This document shows positions 15,861 through 24,264 of a stretch of 29,236 nt of DNA, piece after piece. The stretch's first letter is position 1. Each line of letters starts with the position of its first letter. The notes under the pieces were generated by a model that was not told the origin of the DNA, did not search any database, and saw nothing but the letters and a program-made list of their open reading frames with translations. This DNA is from CAZVRZ01 sp964629965. GTDB taxonomy: Bacteria; Chloroflexota; Anaerolineae; Anaerolineales; UBA4823. Position numbers and translations under genes: made by a program. The stretch is from positions 1 to 29,236 of the forward strand of contig CAZVRZ010000066.1 in assembly GCA_964629965.1 (NCBI GenBank), written 5' to 3'.

Positions 15861-16901
15861 TTAGAAATCTATGCCGCAGTCGTATGCGAGCAGCGGGTTG
15901 AATTGCACGTCCTGCAGTTGAAAGGGATCCTGCTTGTCCATCACGTAAACGTTTTCGAAGAAGCCTCCCCACTTCGTAAATGTCACCACTCGCACGGTCA
16001 CCGTCGTTTCATCCACTACCAACTGCGGGGTGAAATCGAGCTGCTCCAACTGCTCTTTAACCTCTGGGGGGAATTCGAGTTCGAAACCGGCCAGTTCCTC
16101 GTCCACGCCAGCCAGGTGATCGCGGTCGCACAAGATTCGCGTATCGTTATACATCCCGTGCCACCACAGGTAAAACTGGTCGCCCAGTAAAGCCAGGGTG
16201 ATGTATTCCAGGTAGCTCTCCGGCGTGTTGTCGATCTGGATCTGCATCAGGTAGTCGTAGAGATGCCCAAGCTGGGCATACGAGCGCTCGCCGGAGGTTT
16301 CTTCGCCATAGGAGGCCAGGAATTCGTCGTAGGATTGGAAGGGAGCGGCGCCCGACCGGCGCGCATAGACCAGGGGCTTGCCGCCCAGCTCGTCGCTGAA
16401 GTAGATATAGTCCAGCACGTAGCCCGGCGCCAGGCTCAGATGAGTCATCACCTGGAAATAGCGGTGGGGGTCGAAATCGGCAGCTTGCCTGAGTGGGTTT
16501 TCTTCCATCAGATGATCGGGAAATTTCAATTCCGCTTTCAGATCATCAAGCCCGTCGACGACGGCTCTGCATGCCTCTCCCATTGGGGCTGCGCCAGGTC
16601 TCTGAGCCAGCGATGAGGTTGGCAGCGGCGGTAGGGGCGTAGCAGTGGCAGACGGCTGGGGGGTGAAGGTGTTCTTCTTTGTTGGCGAAGGTTTGGGGGT
16701 CAGCGTATGGGTGGTGGTGGGCGTGGGGCTGGCCGTGCTGGTCGAGCTTGGCGCGGGTGTGGCGGTGAAACTCGGCAGCGGCGAGGCCGTGGCAGTGGGC
16801 GTGGGCGAAGGCGCCAACGCCGTGCAGCCTGCCAGGCTGGCGGCCAGGATCATGCTGGTGAGCGTTGCGATCAGTTTTCGGATCGAGTTAATGGGCTTCA
16901 T
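15861..16901 (-). CDS. Thr/Pro-linker lipoprotein of unknown function
   Basis: The start is taken at MKPINSIRKL, because a G-rich AAGGGGG site precedes it and a lipoprotein signal peptide follows directly (SMILAASLAGC, lipid anchor at the Cys near residue 26). An upstream in-frame extension of 55 codons lies inside the preceding gene and has no signal character. After the anchor comes a Ser/Thr/Pro linker (about residues 28-100, PSPTPTATA style). The globular part (about 105-346) has blocks such as FDPHRYFQVMTHLSLAPGYVLDYIYF and LGDQFYLWWHGMYNDTRILCD. No family is recognised. The first 14 bases of the gene overlap the end of the Fe-S protein gene, indicating translational coupling, and it is last in a three-gene operon. 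Confidence 0.72.
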   Translation of the reverse strand: MKPINSIRKLIATLTSMILAASLAGCTALAPSPTPTATASPLPSFTATPAPSSTSTASPTPTTTHTLTPKPSPTKKNTFTPQPSATATPLPPLPTSSLAQRPGAAPMGEACRAVVDGLDDLKAELKFPDHLMEENPLRQAADFDPHRYFQVMTHLSLAPGYVLDYIYFSDELGGKPLVYARRSGAAPFQSYDEFLASYGEETSGERSYAQLGHLYDYLMQIQIDNTPESYLEYITLALLGDQFYLWWHGMYNDTRILCDRDHLAGVDEELAGFELEFPPEVKEQLEQLDFTPQLVVDETTVTVRVVTFTKWGGFFENVYVMDKQDPFQLQDVQFNPLLAYDCGIDF

Positions 16902-17829
16902 CTGGCCCCCTTTCGATGAGCACTCTGATATTTCTGGCAAGGCCATCCGGCCATTGATCGATGCCCAGGTATTTGGCCTTTTTCTGCAGCGCGGCGGGGT
17001 ACTGCTCGAACCTGGTTCCGGCCAATAACAGTTCTGTTTCGCTGGCGCTGAACTCGATCGTTTCACCGATATGGTTAAGCTGTTCCTTGTTCATCGGGCA
17101 GGGAAGCTGGCAGCGCAGGCAGTCGTACAGCGTGTGGTGAACGGACTGCGGCAGCCATTCCGGAAACGGGTCTCCGCTTTCATTCAGGCAAGACAGGCAG
17201 ATCTCATTGTCGATCAGAAAGCGATCTTTACGAATGGCCCCGGTGGGGCAGCTATTGGCGCAGATGGTGCACTTTTCGCAGAGGGGAAACTGGTTGACGC
17301 CTACCCATGCTGAAGCGGAAACGGGAAGATCAGTGAAAAAGGCCAGGTACGAAAAGCTGCTGCCAAAACCTTCGATATAGGTGATGTTGTTCCTGCCATA
17401 GCTGGCAAAACCGCTTTGCACGGCCAACCTTTTTAGCGGCAGGTTTCTGGCTTCAACGATTTGTATTTTTCCCTCCTGGGCAGGCCGCTCTACGGCCTGC
17501 CTGGCGGCGGCTTCGAGATCGGATATGACCAGGCTGAGACAAGGGTACTGCCCGTTGTGATCATGGATGATGACGTGGGTATACATCGGATGGGGGATGG
17601 CGATCAGCAGGATGGACTGGATCTGAAAAGCGGCTTCCGGCAGATCCAGGCAGTACAAGCCGTTGACGATCCAATGTTGAAAGCCGTTCAATTGCTCGCT
17701 GGACTGGAAAAGCGCCAGTTCTTCGCGAAGCTGTTCCAATCTTTGAACGGGTATCAGCGTATACTTTTCGTTATTTTGAAACTCAAATTTCACAGTCATT
17801 TCATCCATCCTGTAATCCTTTACCCTCAT
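16888..17829 (-). CDS. Epoxyqueuosine reductase (QueG)-like 4Fe-4S protein
   Basis: The 313-residue protein resembles the C-terminal two thirds of QueG and related double-cluster proteins. LAVQSGFASYGRNNITYI corresponds to the QueG glycine motif. The ligands are C184, C187, C190, C194 (CEKCTICANSCPTGAI), then C211 and C214 (CLSCLNESG), then C237, C240, C244 (CLRCQLPCPMN), enough for two [4Fe-4S] clusters. True QueG binds cobalamin and reduces epoxyqueuosine in tRNA. This copy departs from typical QueG around the second cluster (NESGDPFPEWLPQSVH), and no other queuosine gene is near, so a paralogous role is possible. The start is uncertain: M1, M8 and M11 all lack a strong ribosome site. It lies 31 bases after the DinB-like gene and overlaps the lipoprotein gene by 14 bases. 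Confidence 0.75.
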   Translation of the reverse strand: MRVKDYRMDEMTVKFEFQNNEKYTLIPVQRLEQLREELALFQSSEQLNGFQHWIVNGLYCLDLPEAAFQIQSILLIAIPHPMYTHVIIHDHNGQYPCLSLVISDLEAAARQAVERPAQEGKIQIVEARNLPLKRLAVQSGFASYGRNNITYIEGFGSSFSYLAFFTDLPVSASAWVGVNQFPLCEKCTICANSCPTGAIRKDRFLIDNEICLSCLNESGDPFPEWLPQSVHHTLYDCLRCQLPCPMNKEQLNHIGETIEFSASETELLLAGTRFEQYPAALQKKAKYLGIDQWPDGLARNIRVLIERGPDEAH

Positions 17830-17860
17830 AGTCTCTCATCTGAGGGCGAGGCTGCCGCCA

Positions 17861-18331
17861 TCAGATCCACGAATCCCAGAATAAGGCGATCCGCAGAATA
17901 TCACTGGTGTGTTCGGCTGTGTGCTGATACGTTTTACTGACAACCCAAGACAATGTCACTGGTCCCCAGACGGTTTCACGCCTCGAATTCCATGCTAGAT
18001 CGTCAAACATGGTTAGCAGTTGAACTTGTTCATCTCGTACTTGCCTAAATTCGGCAAGCAGGCTTTCGATATCGTCGCTTCCTTGCCCCCAGGCAGTATC
18101 CTCGTCTACGCCTTCCACGGGACATGCTTGATCAAGCCACTGGCGCATACTTGGGATAGCAATGTTTTTTTCGTAGAATATCATATGGAAAACATGGCGT
18201 GCGGCTGTCCATTCGCCGAGAGCCTCGGGTGGGCGGATGTTTCGCCGGGCATTGGGTACTTGCTGTGCGCCCCATACGAAACCAGCGGCGCTGGCTTGAA
18301 GTTGGTCATGGAACCATGCGGATAAATTCAT
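17861..18331 (-). CDS. DinB-like four-helix protein
   Basis: From MNLSAWFHDQL the protein has 156 residues and the DinB-superfamily order: helix 1 (AWFHDQLQASAAGFVWGAQQV), GEWTAARHVFHMIFYEKNIAIP with metal-type histidines, LLAEFRQVRDEQVQLLTMF, and a C-terminal YQHTAEHTSDILRIALFW with the His-x-x-x-His pair. An in-frame GTG 13 codons upstream falls inside the hairpin at 18361-18394 and is less likely. No strong ribosome site is seen for either start. It is first of a three-gene minus-strand group with the QueG-like and lipoprotein genes. Possible roles are thiol transfer or metal-dependent small-molecule chemistry; the substrate is unknown. Confidence 0.72.
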   Translation of the reverse strand: MNLSAWFHDQLQASAAGFVWGAQQVPNARRNIRPPEALGEWTAARHVFHMIFYEKNIAIPSMRQWLDQACPVEGVDEDTAWGQGSDDIESLLAEFRQVRDEQVQLLTMFDDLAWNSRRETVWGPVTLSWVVSKTYQHTAEHTSDILRIALFWDSWI

Positions 18332-18360
18332 CTTGTGTGGCCTATCAACCTGTGATAAGG

Positions 18361-18394
18361 GATATCCCACGGTATTGATTCACCGTGGGATATC
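18361..18394. terminator. Perfect 13-bp inverted repeat between two minus-strand genes
   Basis: GATATCCCACGGT (18361-18373) and ACCGTGGGATATC (18382-18394) pair perfectly around an eight-base loop; two G-T and two A-T pairs extend the stem outward. It lies just after the beta-glucosidase stop (18402) and 30 bases before the DinB-like start. On the plus strand a TTTT run follows, but no plus-strand gene precedes it. On the minus strand the stem is followed by CCCTTATC. It may end or attenuate the glucosidase transcript, or be a protein-binding dyad. Confidence 0.5.
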
Positions 18395-18401
18395 TTTTGT
18401 C

Positions 18402-20594
18402 TTATGCTATTTCGAAGTCCGTCTTGAGCGCCGCTTCGTCCAGCGAGTGCTGGGCGACGATCAGCGTGTAGGCGCTGGGCTCCACCGTCCAACCCTGCTG
18501 CGGATCGTAGTAGGCCAGGTCGCGGGCGGGGATCTCCAGGTGCACGGTCTGGCTTTCGCCGGGCTGCAAGCCCACCCGCCGGAAGGCCTTCAGCTCTTTG
18601 GGGGCGCGCTCAACCTTTGAGTGGGGCGCGGCCAGGTAAGCCTGCACCACCGTGTCGCCGGCAACCGGGCCGGTGTTGGCGACCTTGACGGAGAAGGCCA
18701 GGGTGTCTTGCTTGCCCAGGGCGCTCTTCTCCAGACGCAGATCGTCCAGCCGGAAGGTGGTGTAGCTCAGCCCGAAGCCGAAGGGGAAGGCTGGGGCGAC
18801 GCTGTCATGCTCCAGCTTGCGGTAACCGTGCCACATATCGTAGGTGATGGCCTTGGCGTTCATGTCGTAATATGGCAAGTCGCCGGCGCTCTTGGCGAAG
18901 ACCACCGGCAGCTTGCCGCTGGGGTTGACCTTGCCCAGCAGGATGTCGGTGAAGGCGCGCCCGCCTTCCATGCCGGGGTACCACAGCATGAGGATGCCGG
19001 GCACTTTTTCGCGCCAGTTCTCGGTGATGATGGCGCTGCCGCCCATCATGGCAACCACCACTTTCGGGTTGGCCTTGGCCACTGCCAGGATGAGGGCTTC
19101 GTCGTGGGGCAGCAGGGTGAGCACCTTGCGGTCGCCGCCCGGCGGCATGGCGTTCATTTCAGCCGGGTTTGCGCTGCCCATCGACATCATCTTCTGGGCG
19201 TAAACCATTTCTTCCGGTTTGGGCGGGGGGAAATTGCGGGATAACTCGGCCATGGTATCCGGCGAGACATATTCGCCTTCGTCCAGGAAGGTGTAGCCGA
19301 CCACGATCACCACGGTGTCGGCTGTGGCTGCCACCTGGGCGGCGCGGGCCGGGTCGGAACCGTCATCATAGGCGATCTCGACCTGCTCGCTGAGCGCCTC
19401 TTGCAGACCCTGCAGCGGGGTGACCACGTAAGCCGGGCGGGTGTTGGAGGAGCCGCCGTCGCCGGTGTTGGCCGCGGCCGCCAGCTTGCCGATCACGGCT
19501 AGCTTCTCGACCGCCTTCAGGGGCAGGATCTGGCCCTCGTTCTTCAAGAGGACGATGGCCTTTTCAGCGGCCTCGCGGGCTACCTGCACATGCGTCGGGC
19601 TGCCGCACACTTCCAGCGGGTAATCCTGCGGATTGCGGCCCTGGGCAAAGCGCACCTGCTGACGCAGCACGCGCAGGGCGGCGTCATCGACGCGTTCCAG
19701 CGGCACTTCACCCTGCTCGACCAGCTTCTTCAGGTGCTGCACGTGGATCATGTCGAAGGGCATCTCCACGTCCTGCCCGGCCAGGGCGGCCTTCTTGGAG
19801 TCGCGCATGCCGAAGATGAAATCGGTCATGACAAAGCCCTGGAAGCCCCACTGCTGCTTGAGGATCTCGGTCAGCAGGGTGTAGTTCTGGCCGCACCACT
19901 CGCCGTTGCAAGAGTTGTAGGCGCTCATGATGGAGGCCACGCCATCATCCACGGTGCGCTTGAAATGCCGCAGGTAGATCTCGTGCAGCGAGCGCGGGTC
20001 GATGGTCACGTCCACGCTGAAGCGGGCGTTCTCCATCGAGTTAAGGGCGTAGTGTTTGGCGCAAGCCATGACGTGCTTTTGCACGCCGGTGGCCAAGGCG
20101 GAGCCGAACTCGCCCAGGTGGATGGGGTCTTCACCATAGGTCTCCTGGGCGCGTCCCCAGGCGGGGTGGCGCAGCAGGTTGATGCACACGCCGCCGAAGA
20201 AGTTGCCGCCCATGGCACGCATCTCTTTGCCGATCACCTCGCCCACGCGCTCTTCCAGCTCGGGGTCGAAGGTGGCGCCCCGGCCGATGGAAACCGGGAA
20301 GGTGGTGCCGCCGTCCATGATCACACCGCGCGGCCCGTCGGCGAAGCGCACGCCGGGGATGCCCAGGCGCGGCACGGCCCCGGCCACCCAGGGATGGTCG
20401 GCGTAACCGTCGTTCATCATATCGGCCATGCCCGGCCAGAACGGCGCGTCGCCCGACATCATCTTGATCTTTTCATCTAGCGTGAGCTGGGCCAACAACT
20501 GGCGCGCCCGGGCGTCGATCTGCTCGTCCGTCAGGTGCTCGCCGGTTTCCAGGCCGCCAAACGCCGGCCCGTGGTACTTGAGCTTGTCTTTCAT
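18402..20594 (-). CDS. Glycoside hydrolase family 3 beta-glucosidase-type enzyme
   Basis: This 730-residue GH3 enzyme lacks a signal peptide, so it is probably cytoplasmic and acts on imported beta-linked oligosaccharides. Domain 1 is a (beta/alpha)8 barrel: IPGVRFADGPRGV, HPAWGRAQETYGEDP, CAKHYALNSMENARF with the conserved KH, and the nucleophile D258 in GFVMTDFIFG. The last motif replaces the commoner SDW by TDF. Domain 2 (about 330-590) is the alpha/beta sandwich (AIVLLKNEGQILPL, AVIGKLA, VVVAMMGGSAI, LMLWYPGMEGG). The C-terminal fibronectin-III-like domain (about 625-725) contains FPFGFGLSYTTF and DTVVQAYLAAP. AAAGGA lies seven bases before the ATG. It follows the three-propeller protein by a repeat-rich 104-base gap. 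The exact sugar linkage cannot be told. Confidence 0.93.
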   Translation of the reverse strand: MKDKLKYHGPAFGGLETGEHLTDEQIDARARQLLAQLTLDEKIKMMSGDAPFWPGMADMMNDGYADHPWVAGAVPRLGIPGVRFADGPRGVIMDGGTTFPVSIGRGATFDPELEERVGEVIGKEMRAMGGNFFGGVCINLLRHPAWGRAQETYGEDPIHLGEFGSALATGVQKHVMACAKHYALNSMENARFSVDVTIDPRSLHEIYLRHFKRTVDDGVASIMSAYNSCNGEWCGQNYTLLTEILKQQWGFQGFVMTDFIFGMRDSKKAALAGQDVEMPFDMIHVQHLKKLVEQGEVPLERVDDAALRVLRQQVRFAQGRNPQDYPLEVCGSPTHVQVAREAAEKAIVLLKNEGQILPLKAVEKLAVIGKLAAAANTGDGGSSNTRPAYVVTPLQGLQEALSEQVEIAYDDGSDPARAAQVAATADTVVIVVGYTFLDEGEYVSPDTMAELSRNFPPPKPEEMVYAQKMMSMGSANPAEMNAMPPGGDRKVLTLLPHDEALILAVAKANPKVVVAMMGGSAIITENWREKVPGILMLWYPGMEGGRAFTDILLGKVNPSGKLPVVFAKSAGDLPYYDMNAKAITYDMWHGYRKLEHDSVAPAFPFGFGLSYTTFRLDDLRLEKSALGKQDTLAFSVKVANTGPVAGDTVVQAYLAAPHSKVERAPKELKAFRRVGLQPGESQTVHLEIPARDLAYYDPQQGWTVEPSAYTLIVAQHSLDEAALKTDFEIA

Positions 20595-20609
20595 TTGTTG
20601 TCCTTTCTG

Positions 20610-20697
20610 GGGCAGGGTAGGGGCCTGCCCTTACGTGATGGTTGGGGCGGGTCTGAGACTCGTGAGTTGAGTACAACCCCTGCCCTGACGTGATGGT
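20610..20697. repeat. Repeat-rich intergenic element (hairpin plus two direct repeats)
   Basis: The gap between the glucosidase and the three-propeller gene is built of repeats. GGGCAGG (20610-20616) and CCTGCCC (20624-20630) form a perfect hairpin. CCTGCCCTTACGTGATGGT (20624-20642) recurs at 20679-20697 with one change. Between them lie GGGGCGGGTCTG (20644-20655), identical to 4399-4410, and a stretch (20657-20674) matching 17 of 18 bases of the serine hydrolase linker at 11179-11196. It looks like part of a dispersed, palindrome-bearing repeat family. Confidence 0.6.
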
Positions 20698-20698
20698 C

Positions 20699-23632
20699 TT
20701 ACCTTTTGGTCAGCGGCAGGTAGACTTGGTACTGGGTGCCGTAGCGCCACAGCTCGCCGCCGTTGGCATCGTTCCAGAAGCCGAGGTACAGTTGGCCCTG
20801 GTAGGCCAGGGTGGCGGTATCCCACAGGGTGGCATAGTTGTGGTTGTCGCCAAAGCCATCGATGTTGACCTGCTCGAAGGCCTCGTTCTCGGCCAGGCGC
20901 CAGACCTCCGCGCCGGTGGAGCGATTGTGCGTGACCGCGTACAGGCTGCCATTGAAGGCGTACAGCGATTCGATCTTGATGTTGCGCCGGTCGCCAAAGC
21001 CGCCGGAGGCAAACTGCGTCCAGTCGGCGCCACCGGTCGAGCACCAGATTTCTGCACCCGCATCTTCGTTGTAGGTGCCGGCATAGAGCATGTTATCGAA
21101 CACAACCAGGCTGCCGATTTGCATGTTGGCTGCTTTGCCAAAGCCATTGGCGTTGACCTGGGCCCAGTCGAGGCCATCGCTGGTGCGCCACACCTCGGCG
21201 CCATCGCTCGGGTTTTCGCCGGCCGCGTACAGGTTGCCGTTGAAGATGGCAAAGGTGGTGATGAGGATATTGTTGGCGTTGCCAAGCCCGCCGGAGACCA
21301 CCTTTTCCCACGAGCCGGGATCGCCGCTGGAGCTGCGCCAGATCTCGCTGCCAGTGATATTGTTGCCGGTGGCGGCGTACAGCCGGTTGTCAAAAACGCC
21401 CAGGCGCAGGATGGCGTTGTTGTTGGGGCTAAGGCCTTCGCCGATCACCTGCGTCCAGGTCGAGCCGTCCGGCGAGCGCCAGAGCTGCCCGCTCCCGCTG
21501 CCCCAGCCGGTGCTGGCGTACAACTGGTTGTTGAAGACCAGCAGATCGGTGATGGCGGGGTTGAGGCCCTGGTGGGCGCTGCCAAAGGATATCTGGCTGG
21601 CTGCTGTCCAATGCCGGCCGTCGCTGGAGCGCCAGACCTGCGCCCCCGTGTTCCAACTGGACGAGGCGGCGTAGAGCTGGCCGTTGAAGCTTTCCAGGCT
21701 GGTCACCCCGCTCGACCAGCGCTCGCCGAAGCCGTTGATGTTGGTTTGCTGCCAATCCGGCACGCCCAGAGCGAATTTCAGGATGCGGAAGTTGTCCCAA
21801 TCGGCGATGTACACGTTGCCCTGGCCGTCTACAGCCACGCCGGCGGCGCTCTTCATCTGGTTGGGGCCGGCGCCATACAGCCCGCCGATGGTCGTCAGGT
21901 AGGCGCCGTGGGCGTCGAAGACCTGCACGCGGTTGTTGTTCCAATCGCTGACGAAGATCCTGCCCTGGGCATCCACGGCCACGTTTTCGGGCCAGTTAAG
22001 CTGGCCGAAGGTTTCGCCTGAGGTGCCGTCGCCAATGGTCATCTGCCAGGCGTAGCTGCTGTTGAACTTCTGCAGGCGCAGGTTGCCGCCATCGGTCACG
22101 TAGATGCCGCCCTGGTCATCGACGGCCACGGCAATGGGCGAGCACAGGCGGTCGTTGGCCGGGCTGCACACGCCGGTGGCGCCGAGGCGCCCGATGAACT
22201 CGTGGCGGCTGTTGTAGATCTGCACGCGGTGGTTGGGGTAATCGGCCACGTAGATATTGCCGTTCTTGTCCACCTCCACGCCGCCGACCCAGCCGAACTG
22301 GTAATCGCCGTTGCCGCAGCCGGTGCCCAGCGTATCGGAGTAGGTTCCCGAAGCGGTGATGATCTTCACCTGGCAGTTGTTCGCCACGTAGGCGTTGCCG
22401 GCCTGGTCCACGGCCACGGCGTGCGGGTAGACGAGATGGCTGTCATCGTCCTGATCCACGCCGGGAACGCCGAAGGTCCACAGCAGGCTGCCATCGGGAG
22501 CCAGCTTGATCAGCCGCTGGCCGTTTTCCTCGATGATCAGCAGGTTGCCGCTGGCGTCAACAGCCAGGCGGGCGTGGAAGAAGTGGCTGCTGTCCGTCAG
22601 GTAGGGCACAAACTTCTCGCCCAGGTAAGTTCCCTGCAGTTCGCCGCTGGGGTTGTATTGTTCGATGATGTCTTCCCAGGGGGCGGAGGCGTAGACGCTG
22701 CCGGCCGAGTCGACCGCCAGGTCGACATATCCCTTGGTGCCGGTGGCAAAGTCGCTGCACACGCCGGCGGGAGTGCATTTGCGGATGCGCCAGTGATCGG
22801 TAATGTAAATGTTCCCGCTCCTGTCGACCGCCACGCTCTGCGGCTGGCTGAGCGTATCGTCCAACACCGCGCAGCTCCAGCCCTGGTCGTAGGTGCAGCG
22901 CTGCAGGCGGTCGTTGTCCCGGTCAGCGACCAGCAGCCGGTTCTGTCCGTCGAGGGCGATCTTGGCGGGATGGTTGAAGTAGCCGGGCGTGCTGCTGATC
23001 ACCCCGGTGACGCCGATGGTGGTGCTGTAGACCAGGGCGCCCCCCGAAAAATCGAAGACCTGGATGCGCTGGTTTTGCTCATCGGCAACGAACAGTTGGC
23101 GGTCGGGGGAAACGGCGACGCCGGTAGTATTGTTGAAGTGCTGGTTGTCGGCGCCGGGTACGTTGTCGGAGAAACTGGGAAACTGCTGAACAAAGCCCCC
23201 CGTCGGGCTGTACTCGACCACACGGTGACTATCGACGGCCCAGATGTTGCCGTCCTTGTCCACCGCCACATCGATGGCGTTGCAAAAGCCGTTGGACTCG
23301 CTGGCGCAAATGCCAGCCTGCCCCAGGGCCAGGATGGTATTGCGCTGAGAGTCGTAGGCCAGCAGGCGGTGGCCCACTTGTTCGGTGACGAAGAGGTTAT
23401 CGCTGAGGTCGATGAACAGCCCCTGCGGGCGGTTGAGATGGACCGTATCGGCGATGTAGGGCTCTCCCGGGGAGCCGAAGGTCTGCAGGTAGCGGTAGCT
23501 GGTGCCGGGTTCGCCCAGGGCGATGGCGGGGGCGCTGGGCGATGCGGGCTGCCAGGCCAGGCCGGTTTGGAAAGATGCGAAGAAGATGAGTGCAACCCCC
23601 AATGCGGCGACACATAATAATTTGCGATTCAT
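20699..23632 (-). CDS. Secreted three-propeller protein (12 NHL repeats plus 7 LYA/WRSSDG repeats) with YLP tail
   Basis: A signal peptide (MNRKLLCVAALGVALIFFASF) starts this 977-residue extracellular protein. Residues about 60-620 hold twelve NHL-type repeats of the form VAVDxxGNIYVADxxNxRVQ, enough for two six-bladed propellers. Residues about 625-965 hold seven repeats of a different type (FNGQLYA...GAQVWRSSDG...W), consistent with a third, seven-bladed propeller. The protein ends in QYQVYLPLTKR, like the tail of the secreted protein at 5024. NHL propellers usually bind proteins or glycans; no catalytic motif is visible. AGAGGTG about nine bases upstream supports the start. It precedes the glucosidase on the same strand, but the repeat-rich gap makes co-transcription uncertain. 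Confidence 0.85.
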   Translation of the reverse strand: MNRKLLCVAALGVALIFFASFQTGLAWQPASPSAPAIALGEPGTSYRYLQTFGSPGEPYIADTVHLNRPQGLFIDLSDNLFVTEQVGHRLLAYDSQRNTILALGQAGICASESNGFCNAIDVAVDKDGNIWAVDSHRVVEYSPTGGFVQQFPSFSDNVPGADNQHFNNTTGVAVSPDRQLFVADEQNQRIQVFDFSGGALVYSTTIGVTGVISSTPGYFNHPAKIALDGQNRLLVADRDNDRLQRCTYDQGWSCAVLDDTLSQPQSVAVDRSGNIYITDHWRIRKCTPAGVCSDFATGTKGYVDLAVDSAGSVYASAPWEDIIEQYNPSGELQGTYLGEKFVPYLTDSSHFFHARLAVDASGNLLIIEENGQRLIKLAPDGSLLWTFGVPGVDQDDDSHLVYPHAVAVDQAGNAYVANNCQVKIITASGTYSDTLGTGCGNGDYQFGWVGGVEVDKNGNIYVADYPNHRVQIYNSRHEFIGRLGATGVCSPANDRLCSPIAVAVDDQGGIYVTDGGNLRLQKFNSSYAWQMTIGDGTSGETFGQLNWPENVAVDAQGRIFVSDWNNNRVQVFDAHGAYLTTIGGLYGAGPNQMKSAAGVAVDGQGNVYIADWDNFRILKFALGVPDWQQTNINGFGERWSSGVTSLESFNGQLYAASSSWNTGAQVWRSSDGRHWTAASQISFGSAHQGLNPAITDLLVFNNQLYASTGWGSGSGQLWRSPDGSTWTQVIGEGLSPNNNAILRLGVFDNRLYAATGNNITGSEIWRSSSGDPGSWEKVVSGGLGNANNILITTFAIFNGNLYAAGENPSDGAEVWRTSDGLDWAQVNANGFGKAANMQIGSLVVFDNMLYAGTYNEDAGAEIWCSTGGADWTQFASGGFGDRRNIKIESLYAFNGSLYAVTHNRSTGAEVWRLAENEAFEQVNIDGFGDNHNYATLWDTATLAYQGQLYLGFWNDANGGELWRYGTQYQVYLPLTKR

Positions 23633-23905
23633 AGTTATTTACACCTCTGTAATGGATTCGATAGTGCTTGTAAATTCACATTGCTCATCGCCAGGCAGCT
23701 CAGCAAGAGGCCCGCCCGGCAGGCAAATTATGCCACAACTCACGGAGACGGGCAAGCGGAGGCTTCCACGAATGAGAACACGAATACACGAATAAATCGT
23801 CCCCGCCAGGTCTATTCGCACACCAGGCTGTCTGACATAAAAATAATGACTTTGGGTGGTATCCACCGTTCTATTCCGCTATATTCATAAAGGCAACCTT
23901 CATTC
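23633..23905. other. Intergenic region without a gene
   Basis: About 270 bases lie upstream of the three-propeller gene. The region contains a short tandem ACACGAAT repeat (near 23775-23795) and GC-rich stretches around 23710-23725. No convincing promoter or gene was placed; short open frames here lack ribosome sites. Confidence 0.4.
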
Positions 23906-24004
23906 ATGGCAATCAAAAAATCCGAACTCTACGGCTCCATGAACAAAAAATTTTCGTGCCTCGAACAACGCATGGTCAATACCTATGGCGTTTCGCCGAC
24001 TTGA
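23906..24004 (+). pseudogene. Possible relic of a type I restriction-modification hsdM N-terminus
   Basis: A 32-codon frame begins MAIKKSELYGSM and stops at 24002-24004. MAIKKSELYSSLW is the characteristic N-terminus of many HsdM DNA methyltransferases, so the first nine residues match and the rest diverges (NKKFSCLEQRM). No HsdM catalytic region, HsdS or HsdR is nearby. This suggests a truncated leftover of a restriction-modification locus, but the match is short and could be chance. Confidence 0.3.
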
Positions 24005-24257
24005 GAGATACCTGATCGAGAACGGCTACACCCGGATGGACGACTGGGACGGCAGTATCACACTCGAATATTTCAAGACCCACGGCGACGAGAAACCAAC
24101 CAAAGGTGGATTCCAGTATGGCATCCACCATACCGGAATTTCTGCCAGTTACGATCTGCTGATGGATAAGTCCCAAGTTTTTGGATTGTGTATTCCTCAA
24201 CTAATCGCAAGGTGGAATCTACTGCGATCAGTTGAGGTGGCCAACAGTATCTATTAA
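23985..24257 (+). CDS. Short hypothetical protein, possibly a gene fragment
   Basis: A 90-codon frame overlaps the possible hsdM relic in another frame. Its product begins MAFRRLERYLIENGYTRM and contains DDWDGSITLEYFKTHGDEK and GGFQYGIHHTGISASYDLL. No family is recognised and no ribosome site precedes the ATG. It could be the degenerated continuation of whatever gene once lay here. The TetR promoter begins eight bases after its stop. Confidence 0.3.
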   Translation: MAFRRLERYLIENGYTRMDDWDGSITLEYFKTHGDEKPTKGGFQYGIHHTGISASYDLLMDKSQVFGLCIPQLIARWNLLRSVEVANSIY

Positions 24258-24264
24258 AACCGGC

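Noticed and set aside
16902..17066. N-terminal extension of the lipoprotein gene
   Set aside because: It lies inside the Fe-S protein gene and would bury the lipoprotein signal peptide; a good start with a G-rich site exists at 16901.
18621..20480. Plus-strand frames opposite the GH3 gene
   Set aside because: No family motifs or ribosome sites; the minus strand encodes an intact GH3 enzyme.
20690..23617. Long plus-strand frames opposite the three-propeller gene
   Set aside because: They are Val/Ala/Gly-rich antisense shadows; the minus strand has a signal peptide, repeats and a ribosome site.
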